A stretch of DNA of 6,676 bases from an uncultured Christensenellaceae bacterium (GCA_902373595.1 CABKMX010000057.1:1-6676), one strand, 5' to 3'. Shown: positions 1 through 6,530, numbered from the stretch's first letter. The notes: a model not told the origin generated them from the sequence alone. Numbers and translations are program-made.

Positions 1-91
1 CTTCATGTCCCCTCGCCTGCAGGAATGCGATCAAGTCGCGTCTGAAGTTTTTTACCGTTCCACCTGTTGTACACAGCATTAATATTTTCAT
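1..91 (-). CDS. Glycosyltransferase, probable GT4-like (GT-B fold), N-terminal fragment only
   Basis: Only the first 30 codons lie in the window; the gene runs off the left edge. The visible N-terminus begins MKILMLCTTGG, followed by a helix with FRRDLIAFLQARGHE. A short hydrophobic beta strand, a Gly-rich turn and an amphipathic helix ending in 'RGHE' are typical of the acceptor-binding Rossmann half of GT-B glycosyltransferases, especially GT4 enzymes of polysaccharide and glycoprotein loci. The start is supported by a strong Shine-Dalgarno sequence (AAGGAGAGGAG on the minus strand, 97-107) five bases upstream. The ATG overlaps the stop of the ATP-grasp gene as ATGA, so translation is probably coupled. 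By context it would add the next sugar to the lipid-linked product of the phosphoglycosyl transferase upstream in the operon. That it is coding is nearly certain; the family is inferred from 30 residues and could be another Rossmann-type enzyme. Confidence 0.65.
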   Translation of the reverse strand, partial: MKILMLCTTGGTVKNFRRDLIAFLQARGHE

Positions 92-1062
92 CTCAACTCC
101 TCTCCTTTCTTGATCATGACGTCGAGGTACTTCATCATAAAGACATCCTCTTCGTAGTTGCCGATATCGGGCGTATTTGTTTTTCCCGACAGGTTTTTCA
201 AAATGAGCGACATAAAGTCGCAACCGCACTCGTACGCATGCGGATAGCCGCCGCCGAAACGCGGATTCACCTCTGACACGAAATACTTGCCGTCCTTCTC
301 GAAAATATCGATATCGATATTCCACCTATAGCCGGCTTTCGTTACGAAATTTTCAATGAAATCGAACAATTTGGCATCCTTGAACGACACCGACTTGTCC
401 GTCTCGCCTGCGCGCATAAGGAGCTTCTTTTTAGTGAAGATCTCGACCACTCGTCCGCTGATGGAGTCGATATAGACATCGGCGCCGATTTCTTGTCCTG
501 TCATAAACTCTTGGATCATCAAGTTATCGTATCTTCTCCAAAGTTCTTCGAGCATTGCCGTGTCTTCCACTCTTTGGATGTTGATACTGCAACTGCCGCA
601 TATCGGCTTGACGAAGACGGGAAAAGCGATTTCCCCTCTTGCGAAATCGGCTTTGAACTTTACAATGTCGTCATAGCTCTTTACCGAGCCTATGCCGTTC
701 TTTTCGCAAAACCGGAACATCTTCATCTTGTCAAACGCCATTTGGACCGCCTCGAGCGGCGAGACGATGCAGGTCACGCCGATGCGTTCAAATTTGTCTT
801 TGTTGGCAGCCAACAGCTCCAATTCCGGGTCGATTAAAGACAGAACCCCGTCGATCTGTTCTTTACGGCAGATCTCCAATATAGCATCGATATAATCGGG
901 CGCCGTTATGCGCGGCACGATATAACATTTATCTGCATCATAGATCGCGGGTGCAATGTTTTGACAATCTGTGGCAATGACCTTACCTTGACCTGCAAGA
1001 GTCTTTTTGAAATATCTGACCACCTTGTTCCGTGTGCCTGCACTCAAAATCAAAATGTTCAT
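88..1062 (-). CDS. ATP-grasp carboxylate-amine ligase (CarB-like), in glycan operon
   Basis: A 324-residue ATP-grasp enzyme, a family that activates a carboxylate as an acyl phosphate and joins it to an amine. The N-terminus MNILILSAGTRNKVV is the Rossmann-like pre-ATP-grasp domain. The ATP-binding region contains DKMKM (about 111-115) and FPVFVKPICGS (147-157, K152 as the expected ATP-phosphate lysine). The adenine-hinge segment IQEFMTGQEIGADVYI is near 183-198, with E185 and E191. RAGETDKS is at 217-224. The Mg2+-binding signature SEVNPRFGGGYP spans 263-274, with E264, N266 and R268. The reading frame is open 10 codons further upstream, but the ATG at 1062 is preferred: it has GGAG eight bases before it and overlaps the previous stop as ATGA. 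No signal peptide or membrane segment is visible, so it is cytosolic. The operon context suggests it attaches an amino acid or other small acid to an amino sugar, as the ATP-grasp half of neisserial PglB2 does with a glyceramido group. The substrate cannot be read from sequence. Confidence 0.92.
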   Translation of the reverse strand: MNILILSAGTRNKVVRYFKKTLAGQGKVIATDCQNIAPAIYDADKCYIVPRITAPDYIDAILEICRKEQIDGVLSLIDPELELLAANKDKFERIGVTCIVSPLEAVQMAFDKMKMFRFCEKNGIGSVKSYDDIVKFKADFARGEIAFPVFVKPICGSCSINIQRVEDTAMLEELWRRYDNLMIQEFMTGQEIGADVYIDSISGRVVEIFTKKKLLMRAGETDKSVSFKDAKLFDFIENFVTKAGYRWNIDIDIFEKDGKYFVSEVNPRFGGGYPHAYECGCDFMSLILKNLSGKTNTPDIGNYEEDVFMMKYLDVMIKKGEELR

Positions 1063-2162
1063 ATTGATTTCTCCATATAGACAACATCGCATGCTTTGCC
1101 GTTCACCACCCGTTCACCTTGGTGTATCTCAACTTCATGATAACCCAGTTTTTTATACATTCTCACCGCCGGTAAGTTCTCGGCAACGACTTTCAGCCCG
1201 ATCCTTTGTTTACCGAAAGATCTTGCGATATTTTCCAATTGCAAACAAGTCTCCGTAGCAATTCCTTTGCCTTGAAAATCATGCTCTCCAATATAAATGC
1301 CCAATTCGGGTATCTTTTCACTTCCTTTGATTCCGTAAAGCCCTACAAGTCCGACTTTGTGACCGTCGGTCTCTATGATATATCTCTTCGCAATGCCGTC
1401 GCTGTTTTCCTTGACCATTGCGTTTACGATCTCTTCAGCTTTTTCGCGATCGACGGGATGATAACCCCCCCCACAATATCTAAAGATAGACTCATCGTTG
1501 TGCCACTTCATGATTAGTTCCACATCACTTTCCGAGACCTCGACCAACGAAACTTGTGGTTTTGTCCCCATAAAATCCTCTGTGCCGATTTGCGCACCAT
1601 TGTTGATACCCTCTCTCCTCAAAACACACTTAACCGTATCTAGCAAAATCTTGATATCCAACAAAAAACTTAAATTCTCGACATAATATACATCCATGTT
1701 GAATTTTCCCTCCCATGATACGGCGTTCCGACCACGCACCTGTGCATATCCCGTCAATCCCGGGCGCACGAGCAGCCTTTTCGCTTGATTAAAATTATAC
1801 CTGTCATTGTATCTTACGTGTAGCGGACGTGGACCGACAATACTCATCTGCCCACACAAAATATTGAACAATTGCGGCAATTCGTCTAACGAAAGATTTC
1901 TTAACAGGTTGCCGAATTTTGTAATACGTTGATTGTTGGGCAGCAACTTTCCGTTCTCGTCCTTTTTATTGGTCATGCTGCGATACTTAATCAGCTTAAA
2001 CGGCTTCCCATTCTTTCCGGCTCTTTCCTGCACAAAAAACGGATTGCCCTTCATCGCGATCGCGACGATCGGCGTGAACAGCAAGAAGAACGGCGACAAC
2101 ACGATCACCGCCAGGAGGCTGAGGATGAAATCGAGCAGCGGTTTGAAAAAGTGTCTGTACAT
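1059..2162 (-). CDS. Bifunctional PglC-like phosphoglycosyl transferase / GNAT N-acetyltransferase fusion
   Basis: A 367-residue two-domain protein. Residues 1-200 are a small monotopic phosphoglycosyl transferase (bacterial sugar transferase family), which moves a phospho-sugar from a UDP-sugar to undecaprenyl phosphate on the cytoplasmic membrane face. Visible hallmarks are a hydrophobic re-entrant helix (about 7-37) broken by Ser23-Pro24, the KYRSM segment (59-63), the catalytic Asp93-Glu94 dyad in SLDELPQ, GPRPL (110-114) and RPGLTGYAQVRGRN (133-146). Residues ~204-367 form a complete GNAT domain: the acetyl-CoA loop DFQGKGIA (295-302) and the closing VAENLPAVRMYKKLGY (326-341). The GNAT half probably N-acylates the amino sugar made by the upstream aminotransferase. 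The start at 2162 has GAGGG four bases upstream and overlaps the aminotransferase stop as TGATG. The frame is open further upstream, but that stretch is an Arg-rich antisense shadow of the aminotransferase. Oddities are a G8 run in codons 231-233 and a GC shift near codon 41. Domain calls are firm; the sugar is unknown. Confidence 0.94.
   Translation of the reverse strand: MYRHFFKPLLDFILSLLAVIVLSPFFLLFTPIVAIAMKGNPFFVQERAGKNGKPFKLIKYRSMTNKKDENGKLLPNNQRITKFGNLLRNLSLDELPQLFNILCGQMSIVGPRPLHVRYNDRYNFNQAKRLLVRPGLTGYAQVRGRNAVSWEGKFNMDVYYVENLSFLLDIKILLDTVKCVLRREGINNGAQIGTEDFMGTKPQVSLVEVSESDVELIMKWHNDESIFRYCGGGYHPVDREKAEEIVNAMVKENSDGIAKRYIIETDGHKVGLVGLYGIKGSEKIPELGIYIGEHDFQGKGIATETCLQLENIARSFGKQRIGLKVVAENLPAVRMYKKLGYHEVEIHQGERVVNGKACDVVYMEKSI
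1465..1472 (-). repeat. G8 homopolymer tract inside the acetyltransferase domain
   Basis: Eight consecutive C on the plus strand, read as eight G in the gene (codons GGG GGG GGT, Gly231-Gly233). It sits near the start of the GNAT domain, in a locally low-GC gene, and is the longest homopolymer I see in the window. Losing one G leads to a TAA at 1424-1426 (predicted 245-residue product). Gaining one leads to a TGA at 1435-1437 (predicted 242 residues). Either change would keep the transferase domain and remove the acetyltransferase. The tract is seen directly; its role as a slippage-prone switch is inference. Confidence 0.6.
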
Positions 2163-3325
2163 CACGCCCTCTGTTTGTCTTCGATGGTCTTGTTGACGAT
2201 GCCGGCGACGAAGCGGACTTGGTCGTCGGTCATTTTGGTGTCGCACGGCAGGCAGAGGCTGCGGTTGAAGAGGTCTTCGCAGACGCTGCCGGCGCCGATG
2301 GCTTTTTGCTGTTTTTCGTCGAGCTGGGTGACGAAGCCGCAATCCTTGAACACGGGCTGCATATGCATGGGTTTCCATGCGGGGCGGCTCTCGATGTTTT
2401 GTTCGGCGAGCGCGTTGAGGATGTCCATAAATGTCGCCTTACAGTCGCAAGACAGCGTGATCGCGGTCAGCCAATAGTTGGGCTCGGAGCCTTTTGTGGT
2501 CGGCGCGAGCGAGATGTAGGGGTTGTCCTCGAACGCCTTTGCGTAGATCTCGTGGATGTGGCGTTTTTGCGCGACGCGTTCGTCGAGGACCGTCATCTGA
2601 CCTCTTCCGATGCCGGCGCAGATGTTGCTGAGGCGATAGTTGTAGCCGATCTCCTCATGCTGATACCACGGGAATTTTTCGCGCGATTGCGTCGCCCAAA
2701 ACAGCACTTTGTCGCGGGTTTTTTGATCGTTGCACATCAGCATGCCGCCGCCGCTCGTGGTGATGATCTTGTTTCCGTTGAACGAAAAGATGGAAATATC
2801 GCCGAAGTTGCCCGTCTTGACGCCTTTGTAGCTTGCGCCGAGGCTCTCGGCGGAGTCTTCGAGGACGGGAGTGCCGTGCTTGCGGGTTATCGCGAGAAGC
2901 TCGTCGAACTCGGCAGGGTTGCCGTAAAGGTTGACGATGATGACCGCTTTGGGGTTGGGATATTGCTCATACGCCTTTTCGAGCGCCGCCGGGCTCATGT
3001 TGTAGCTCTCGCGGTCGCAGTCTATGAACACGAGTTTTGCGCCGAGGTAAGCAGCCGGGTTGCAGCTGCCGCTGAAAGTGAACGACGAACAGAACACGAC
3101 GTCGCCCCTCTCGACCCCGAGATATTTAAGCCCGAGGTGTATCGCCGCCGTTCCTGCGGAAAGCGCGACGGCATACGGTCTGCCGATGTAGGCGCACATT
3201 TCCTTTTCGAACATTTCGACGTTCTTGCCGAGAGGCGCGACCCAATTGGTGTCGAACGCTTCTTGTATGTAACCCATTTCTTTGCCGCTCATATGCGGCG
3301 AACTGAGATAAATTCTGTCTCTCAT
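2162..3325 (-). CDS. DegT/DnrJ/EryC1 family PLP-dependent sugar aminotransferase (PglE-like)
   Basis: A 387-residue fold-type I PLP enzyme that would transfer an amino group (usually from glutamate) to a keto nucleotide sugar, giving a UDP-4-amino or similar sugar. The N-terminus IYLSSPHMSGKEMGYIQEAF and NWVAPLGKNVEMFE match the usual start of the family. The substrate/cofactor region ALSAGTAAIHLGL is at 54-66. EDSAESLGA (156-164) supplies Asp157, the expected partner of the PLP pyridine nitrogen. The Schiff-base lysine is Lys186 in FSFNGNKIITTSGGG. GYNYRLSNICAGIG (227-240) and ESRPAWKPMHMQPVF (312-326) are characteristic of PglE-like members. Length is normal, with no signal peptide or membrane segment. 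The start has GGGAAGG (minus strand, 3332-3338) six bases upstream. It is the first gene of the operon, about 33 bases after a predicted transcription start. GC is about 55% in the part counted, higher than in the genes downstream. Family assignment is very secure; the exact keto-sugar is not known. Confidence 0.95.
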   Translation of the reverse strand: MRDRIYLSSPHMSGKEMGYIQEAFDTNWVAPLGKNVEMFEKEMCAYIGRPYAVALSAGTAAIHLGLKYLGVERGDVVFCSSFTFSGSCNPAAYLGAKLVFIDCDRESYNMSPAALEKAYEQYPNPKAVIIVNLYGNPAEFDELLAITRKHGTPVLEDSAESLGASYKGVKTGNFGDISIFSFNGNKIITTSGGGMLMCNDQKTRDKVLFWATQSREKFPWYQHEEIGYNYRLSNICAGIGRGQMTVLDERVAQKRHIHEIYAKAFEDNPYISLAPTTKGSEPNYWLTAITLSCDCKATFMDILNALAEQNIESRPAWKPMHMQPVFKDCGFVTQLDEKQQKAIGAGSVCEDLFNRSLCLPCDTKMTDDQVRFVAGIVNKTIEDKQRA

Positions 3326-3364
3326 TTCTGACCTTCCCGACGCCGACGCGCCGTTGATATTTTG

Positions 3365-3393
3365 ATTATACTACACTCCGGTGCTATGCGCAA
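3365..3393 (-). promoter_or_regulatory. Predicted sigma-70 promoter of the glycan operon
   Basis: On the minus strand there is TTGCGC (3388-3393), a 17-base spacer, then a perfect TATAAT (3365-3370). Transcription would start near 3358, giving a leader of roughly 33 bases to the aminotransferase ATG. The -10 box is ideal and the -35 matches the consensus in its first three bases. The -35 overlaps the left arm of an inverted repeat at 3387-3405. Confidence 0.75.
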
Positions 3394-3415
3394 GCGTTCG
3401 GCGCATTATTTGCGC
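3387..3415. promoter_or_regulatory. Candidate operator: overlapping GCGCA inverted repeats at the operon promoter
   Basis: TGCGC (3387-3391) is followed nine bases later by GCGCA (3401-3405). That same GCGCA pairs with TGCGC (3411-3415) across a TTATT loop. The left arm overlaps the -35 of the glycan-operon promoter, which is where a repressor site would lie. Related words recur in the gap: TGCGCGCA at 3434-3441 and TTGCGCAA at 3495-3502. No regulator gene is present in the window, and GCGC-rich words are common in this DNA, so this remains a weak call. Confidence 0.3.
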
Positions 3416-3528
3416 GGATATATAAATATAATGTGCGCGCAATGCGGAAATTGTTGCGGATATGGACAAAACGGCACAAGGCGGTGCGGACAAATTGCGC
3501 AAAGGCGTTGAAACGGCGCGGCGGATAT
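3414..3528 (+). repeat. Three direct copies of GCGGATAT in the divergent intergenic region
   Basis: Identical 8-mers lie at 3414-3421, 3456-3463 and 3521-3528, with starts 42 and 65 bases apart. The third abuts and partly overlaps the extended -10 of the mannosidase promoter. Such spacing could mark binding sites for a protein controlling one or both promoters, but short repeats of this size may also be chance. Confidence 0.3.
3495..3502. promoter_or_regulatory. Perfect TTGCGCAA palindrome upstream of the mannosidase -35
   Basis: An 8-base perfect palindrome five bases before the -35 box of the mannosidase promoter. Position and symmetry fit an activator or repressor half-site cluster, and a similar core (TGCGCGCA) sits at 3434-3441. 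No regulator is encoded nearby, so function is speculative. Confidence 0.25.
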
Positions 3529-3536
3529 GCTATAAT
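3508..3536 (+). promoter_or_regulatory. Strong predicted sigma-70 promoter of the alpha-mannosidase gene
   Basis: TTGAAA (3508-3513), a 17-base spacer, then TATAAT (3531-3536) preceded by TGC, which makes an extended -10. Transcription would start near 3543, about 27 bases before the ATG at 3570. This also rules out the in-frame upstream ATG at 3462 as the real start, since it lies before the promoter. Confidence 0.85.
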
Positions 3537-3559
3537 GAAGAAAAACCGTCAATCGTCAT

Positions 3560-3565
3560 AGGAGG
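3560..3565 (+). promoter_or_regulatory. Consensus ribosome binding site that fixes the mannosidase start
   Basis: AGGAGG, four bases before the ATG at 3570. It is a full match to the anti-Shine-Dalgarno core. Nothing comparable precedes the alternative ATG at 3462. Confidence 0.9.
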
Positions 3566-3569
3566 AACA

Positions 3570-6530
3570 ATGGGATTCGACAAACCTTTCGTCAAGCGCG
3601 CTTTGGCGAAGCCGGGGCATGTGACCAATCTTTTGCGCATCAAGGGCGACTGCTACACCAAGATCGGCGACCTCAAAGCGGAGGCGATCAAGAGCGACGA
3701 GCCGATCGCGTTCGCCGACCTCGACAAGAGCGCGTTCAAGCCGATCCGCAAATGGGAAAAGTGGGCGGACAAATTCGGCTGCGCGTGGTTCCGCTTCACC
3801 GGCAAGGTGCCGCAAAAGGGCAAGGACAAGCACGTCGTTCTGCGCATCAAATTGCAGGGCGAGGGGCTTGTGATGAACGAGGACGGCATCGTCTTGCAGG
3901 GCATCACGCAAGTGCTCAGCAAGGGCGATCTTTTCCACTCTTTGATCGGCAAGCAGGTCGTCGACGTCGCGGACAAGTCTACCGGCGACGAGGAGATCAT
4001 GCTGTACGTCGACGCGGGCTTCAACGGCAAATTGCGCTTTGAGAATTTGGTCGCGAGGCTGCGCCGCTGCGACATCGCAATCTGCAACGACGAGGTCAAC
4101 GGCTATTATTACGACTACATCGATCTTTTCTTCACGATGCTCAAGCTGCCCAAGGACGGCGAGAGGGCGAAAGAGATCGACGAAGCGCTCAAAAAGAGCT
4201 TTGCGATCTACCGCAGAGAGGGGGCGAAGGCGGCGCGCGAATTTTTGGTGCCCGTGTTGACTAAACCCATCGATTACCCTGCGACGGAGTACTATTGCAT
4301 AGGTCATGCGCACATCGATCTGGCGTGGCTGTGGCCGTGGCGCGAGACGCGCCGCAAGGTCGCGCGCACGTTCGCCAACCAATTGCGCAACATCAAAAAA
4401 TATGACGGATTCCTCTTTGCCGAATCGCAGCCGCAGATGTGGGTATGGCTCGAAGAGGACCATCCCGAATTGTACAAGCGCGTATGCGAGGCGGTCGAGG
4501 CGGGGCGCATCGAGACTCAGGGCGCGATGTGGGTCGAGGGCGATTGCAACCTCGCTTCGGGCGAGAGCTGGATCCGCCAAGCGCTGTACGGCAAGAGATA
4601 TTGGATGGAGAAGTTCGGTACGGACACCGACCTTTGCTGGCTGCCCGACGTGTTCGGCTTCCCGGCGACGCTGCCGCAGGTGCTGCGCGGCTGCGGGATG
4701 CAATATTTCATGACGATCAAGATCATCAGCAACACGGTCAACCAATTCCCCTACAAGACGTTCATTTGGGAGGGGCTTGACGGCACGCCGGTGCTCGCGC
4801 ACATGGAGCCGCTGGGCGACTACAACTCGGGCGCGTCCCCTCTCGCGATCTTCAAGTCGGAAGCTCGCAACACCGAAAAGGGACTCATCCCCAAAGCGCT
4901 GCTCATCTACGGCGACGGCGACGGAGGCGGAGGTCCGGGCGAAGGGCACATCGAGTATGTCAAGCGCCACCGCAACATGAACGGACTTGCGCCGTGCGTG
5001 ATGAAGAAGTCGATCGACCTCTTCCGCGACCTCGAACCTTACCGCGAGATTATGCCGCACTACCAAGGCGAGCTGTATTACGAGCGCCATCAAGGCACCT
5101 ACACTTCGCAGGCGAAGACAAAGGAGAACAACCGCATGATGGAGCGCAAGCTGCACGAATTGGAGTGGTTGGGCGCGGTCTGCGAGTTGAACGGCGGGCA
5201 TTACGACCGCAAATTCGCCGAAAGGATCTGGAAGGAAGTGCTGCTCTATCAATTCCACGACGTGCTGCCGGGCAGCTCGATCAAGCGCGTCTACGACGAA
5301 TGCGCGGCGCGCTATGCGGTCATGGCGGGCGAGACGGACGATATGCGCGGCGGATATTTGGCGAAGCTGTTCCCCGAGGGCAATGACGCCTACTTCAACT
5401 CGACGCCGTTTGCGCGCAGCGAGTACGTCAAAGACGGCGACAAGTGGCTCAAAGTCGACGTCAAGCCCTACTCCGCGACGACAAAGGCGGAGGACGCGGA
5501 CGTCGAGGCGGCAAAGGCGGAGCTCGCCTACGACGAATTCACGATCGAGAACTCGCAAGTTTCGGTCTGCTTCGGCAAGGGCGGCGAGATCGTGTCGATG
5601 TTCCTCAAACACGACGAGATCGAGCTGGTCAAAGAGTACTTCAACAAGTTCATCGTCTACAGCGATCCGTTCATGTACTACAATGCATGGGACATCAACA
5701 TGGACTACCCCAACATGCCGACCGAAGAGCCGAAATTGGTCTCGACGAGGACATACGTCGACGGCATGACGGTGGTGCGCGAGCAGTCGTTCGTACACGG
5801 CAAGAGCAAGCTGGTGCAAAAGATCTCGCTGACCGCCGGCGACCCGATGGTGCGCTTTGACACGACGGTCGACTGGGACGAAAAGTACAAGATGCTGCGC
5901 GCGGACTTTGTGCCGACATTCTTTGCGGACGAAGTCGACTGCGGCATCCAATTCGGCACCTTCCGCCGCTCGACGCGCGAGGACAACTCGATACAGCGCG
6001 CTCAATTCGAGATCTGCTCGCACAAGTTCGTCAACCTCGACGGCGGCAATTGCGGGCTGGCGCTCATCGACAACGTCAAGTACGGCAAGCGGGTCAAGAA
6101 CGGCTTGCTCAGCCTGTGCCTACTGCGCGCGCCCAAGTTCCCGGACAAGACTTGCGACATCGGCACGCACACCTTCTCGTATGCGATCTATCCCCACCGT
6201 GAAAAATTGAACGACTCGGATGTCGTCGAGAGAGCTTATGCGTTCAACAACCCCCTCGTCAAGGAGCGCGGCGGCGACATGGACTGCCCGATCGAAGTGG
6301 TCGGCGACGGCGTCGTCATGGAGACGATCAAGCCCGCCGAGGACGGCAGCGGCGTCATCCTGCGCCTGTTCGAGAACAAGGGCAAAGACGTCACGGCGAG
6401 CGTCAAGACTGCGTTCAAATGCGTCGCATACGGCTGCGACATGCTGGAAAACGCACAGGACAAAGTCGACCTCGGCGCATTGACATTCCGTCCGTGGGAG
6501 ATCAAGACGGTGCTGCTCAAAACGCATTGA
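3570..6530 (+). CDS. Cytoplasmic GH38 alpha-mannosidase
   Basis: A 986-residue glycoside hydrolase family 38 enzyme, a zinc-dependent retaining exo-alpha-mannosidase. An N-terminal accessory domain (about 1-235) precedes the catalytic domain. Zinc ligands are expected at His248 and Asp250 in GHAHIDLAWLWPWRE (245-259). The nucleophile, also a zinc ligand, is expected at Asp360 in CWLPDVFGFPATLPQ (356-370). The third zinc-binding site is His563 in QFHDVLPGSS (561-570). GDGDGGGGPGEGH (448-460) and YERHQGTYTSQAKTKENNR (504-522) are also family-typical, and residues ~600-986 form the beta-rich C-terminal region. There is no signal peptide or membrane segment, so it should act in the cytosol on imported oligosaccharides, like the bacterial and MAN2C1-like branch. 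The start at 3570 is fixed by AGGAGG and by a promoter lying downstream of the other in-frame ATG (3462). It appears to be a single-gene unit, with a terminator 15 bases after the stop. The linkage cleaved (alpha-1,2, 1,3, 1,6 or mannosylglycerate) cannot be told from sequence. Confidence 0.96.
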   Translation: MGFDKPFVKRALAKPGHVTNLLRIKGDCYTKIGDLKAEAIKSDEPIAFADLDKSAFKPIRKWEKWADKFGCAWFRFTGKVPQKGKDKHVVLRIKLQGEGLVMNEDGIVLQGITQVLSKGDLFHSLIGKQVVDVADKSTGDEEIMLYVDAGFNGKLRFENLVARLRRCDIAICNDEVNGYYYDYIDLFFTMLKLPKDGERAKEIDEALKKSFAIYRREGAKAAREFLVPVLTKPIDYPATEYYCIGHAHIDLAWLWPWRETRRKVARTFANQLRNIKKYDGFLFAESQPQMWVWLEEDHPELYKRVCEAVEAGRIETQGAMWVEGDCNLASGESWIRQALYGKRYWMEKFGTDTDLCWLPDVFGFPATLPQVLRGCGMQYFMTIKIISNTVNQFPYKTFIWEGLDGTPVLAHMEPLGDYNSGASPLAIFKSEARNTEKGLIPKALLIYGDGDGGGGPGEGHIEYVKRHRNMNGLAPCVMKKSIDLFRDLEPYREIMPHYQGELYYERHQGTYTSQAKTKENNRMMERKLHELEWLGAVCELNGGHYDRKFAERIWKEVLLYQFHDVLPGSSIKRVYDECAARYAVMAGETDDMRGGYLAKLFPEGNDAYFNSTPFARSEYVKDGDKWLKVDVKPYSATTKAEDADVEAAKAELAYDEFTIENSQVSVCFGKGGEIVSMFLKHDEIELVKEYFNKFIVYSDPFMYYNAWDINMDYPNMPTEEPKLVSTRTYVDGMTVVREQSFVHGKSKLVQKISLTAGDPMVRFDTTVDWDEKYKMLRADFVPTFFADEVDCGIQFGTFRRSTREDNSIQRAQFEICSHKFVNLDGGNCGLALIDNVKYGKRVKNGLLSLCLLRAPKFPDKTCDIGTHTFSYAIYPHREKLNDSDVVERAYAFNNPLVKERGGDMDCPIEVVGDGVVMETIKPAEDGSGVILRLFENKGKDVTASVKTAFKCVAYGCDMLENAQDKVDLGALTFRPWEIKTVLLKTH

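Noticed and set aside
1063..1092. Ten-codon N-terminal extension of the ATP-grasp protein
   Set aside because: It would overlap the acetyltransferase coding end by 34 bases. The downstream ATG gives the family-typical MNILILSAG start with GGAG upstream and an ATGA overlap.
2163..2378. N-terminal extension of the transferase-acetyltransferase frame by 72 codons
   Set aside because: The extension is Arg/His/Gln-rich, antisense to nothing useful and simply another frame of the aminotransferase gene. The PglC family starts at the MYRHFFKPLLDF position, which has its own ribosome site and stop/start overlap, and puts Ser23-Pro24 and Asp93-Glu94 at the family's usual numbering.
2219..3331. 370-codon plus-strand open frame opposite the aminotransferase
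   Set aside because: Low-complexity Ala/Val/Arg/Asp-rich translation with no motifs, wholly antisense to a textbook DegT-family gene. It is a compositional shadow.
3462..3569. Upstream in-frame ATG for the mannosidase
   Set aside because: It lies before the predicted -35/-10 and lacks a ribosome site. The ATG at 3570 has both a promoter and AGGAGG at suitable distances.
3549..6023. Very long (824-codon) open frame antisense to the alpha-mannosidase
   Set aside because: It covers most of a fully supported GH38 gene, is rich in Arg, Leu, Val, Ala and His with no recognisable domain, and has no promoter or ribosome site I can see. It is a by-product of codon bias in GC-rich DNA.
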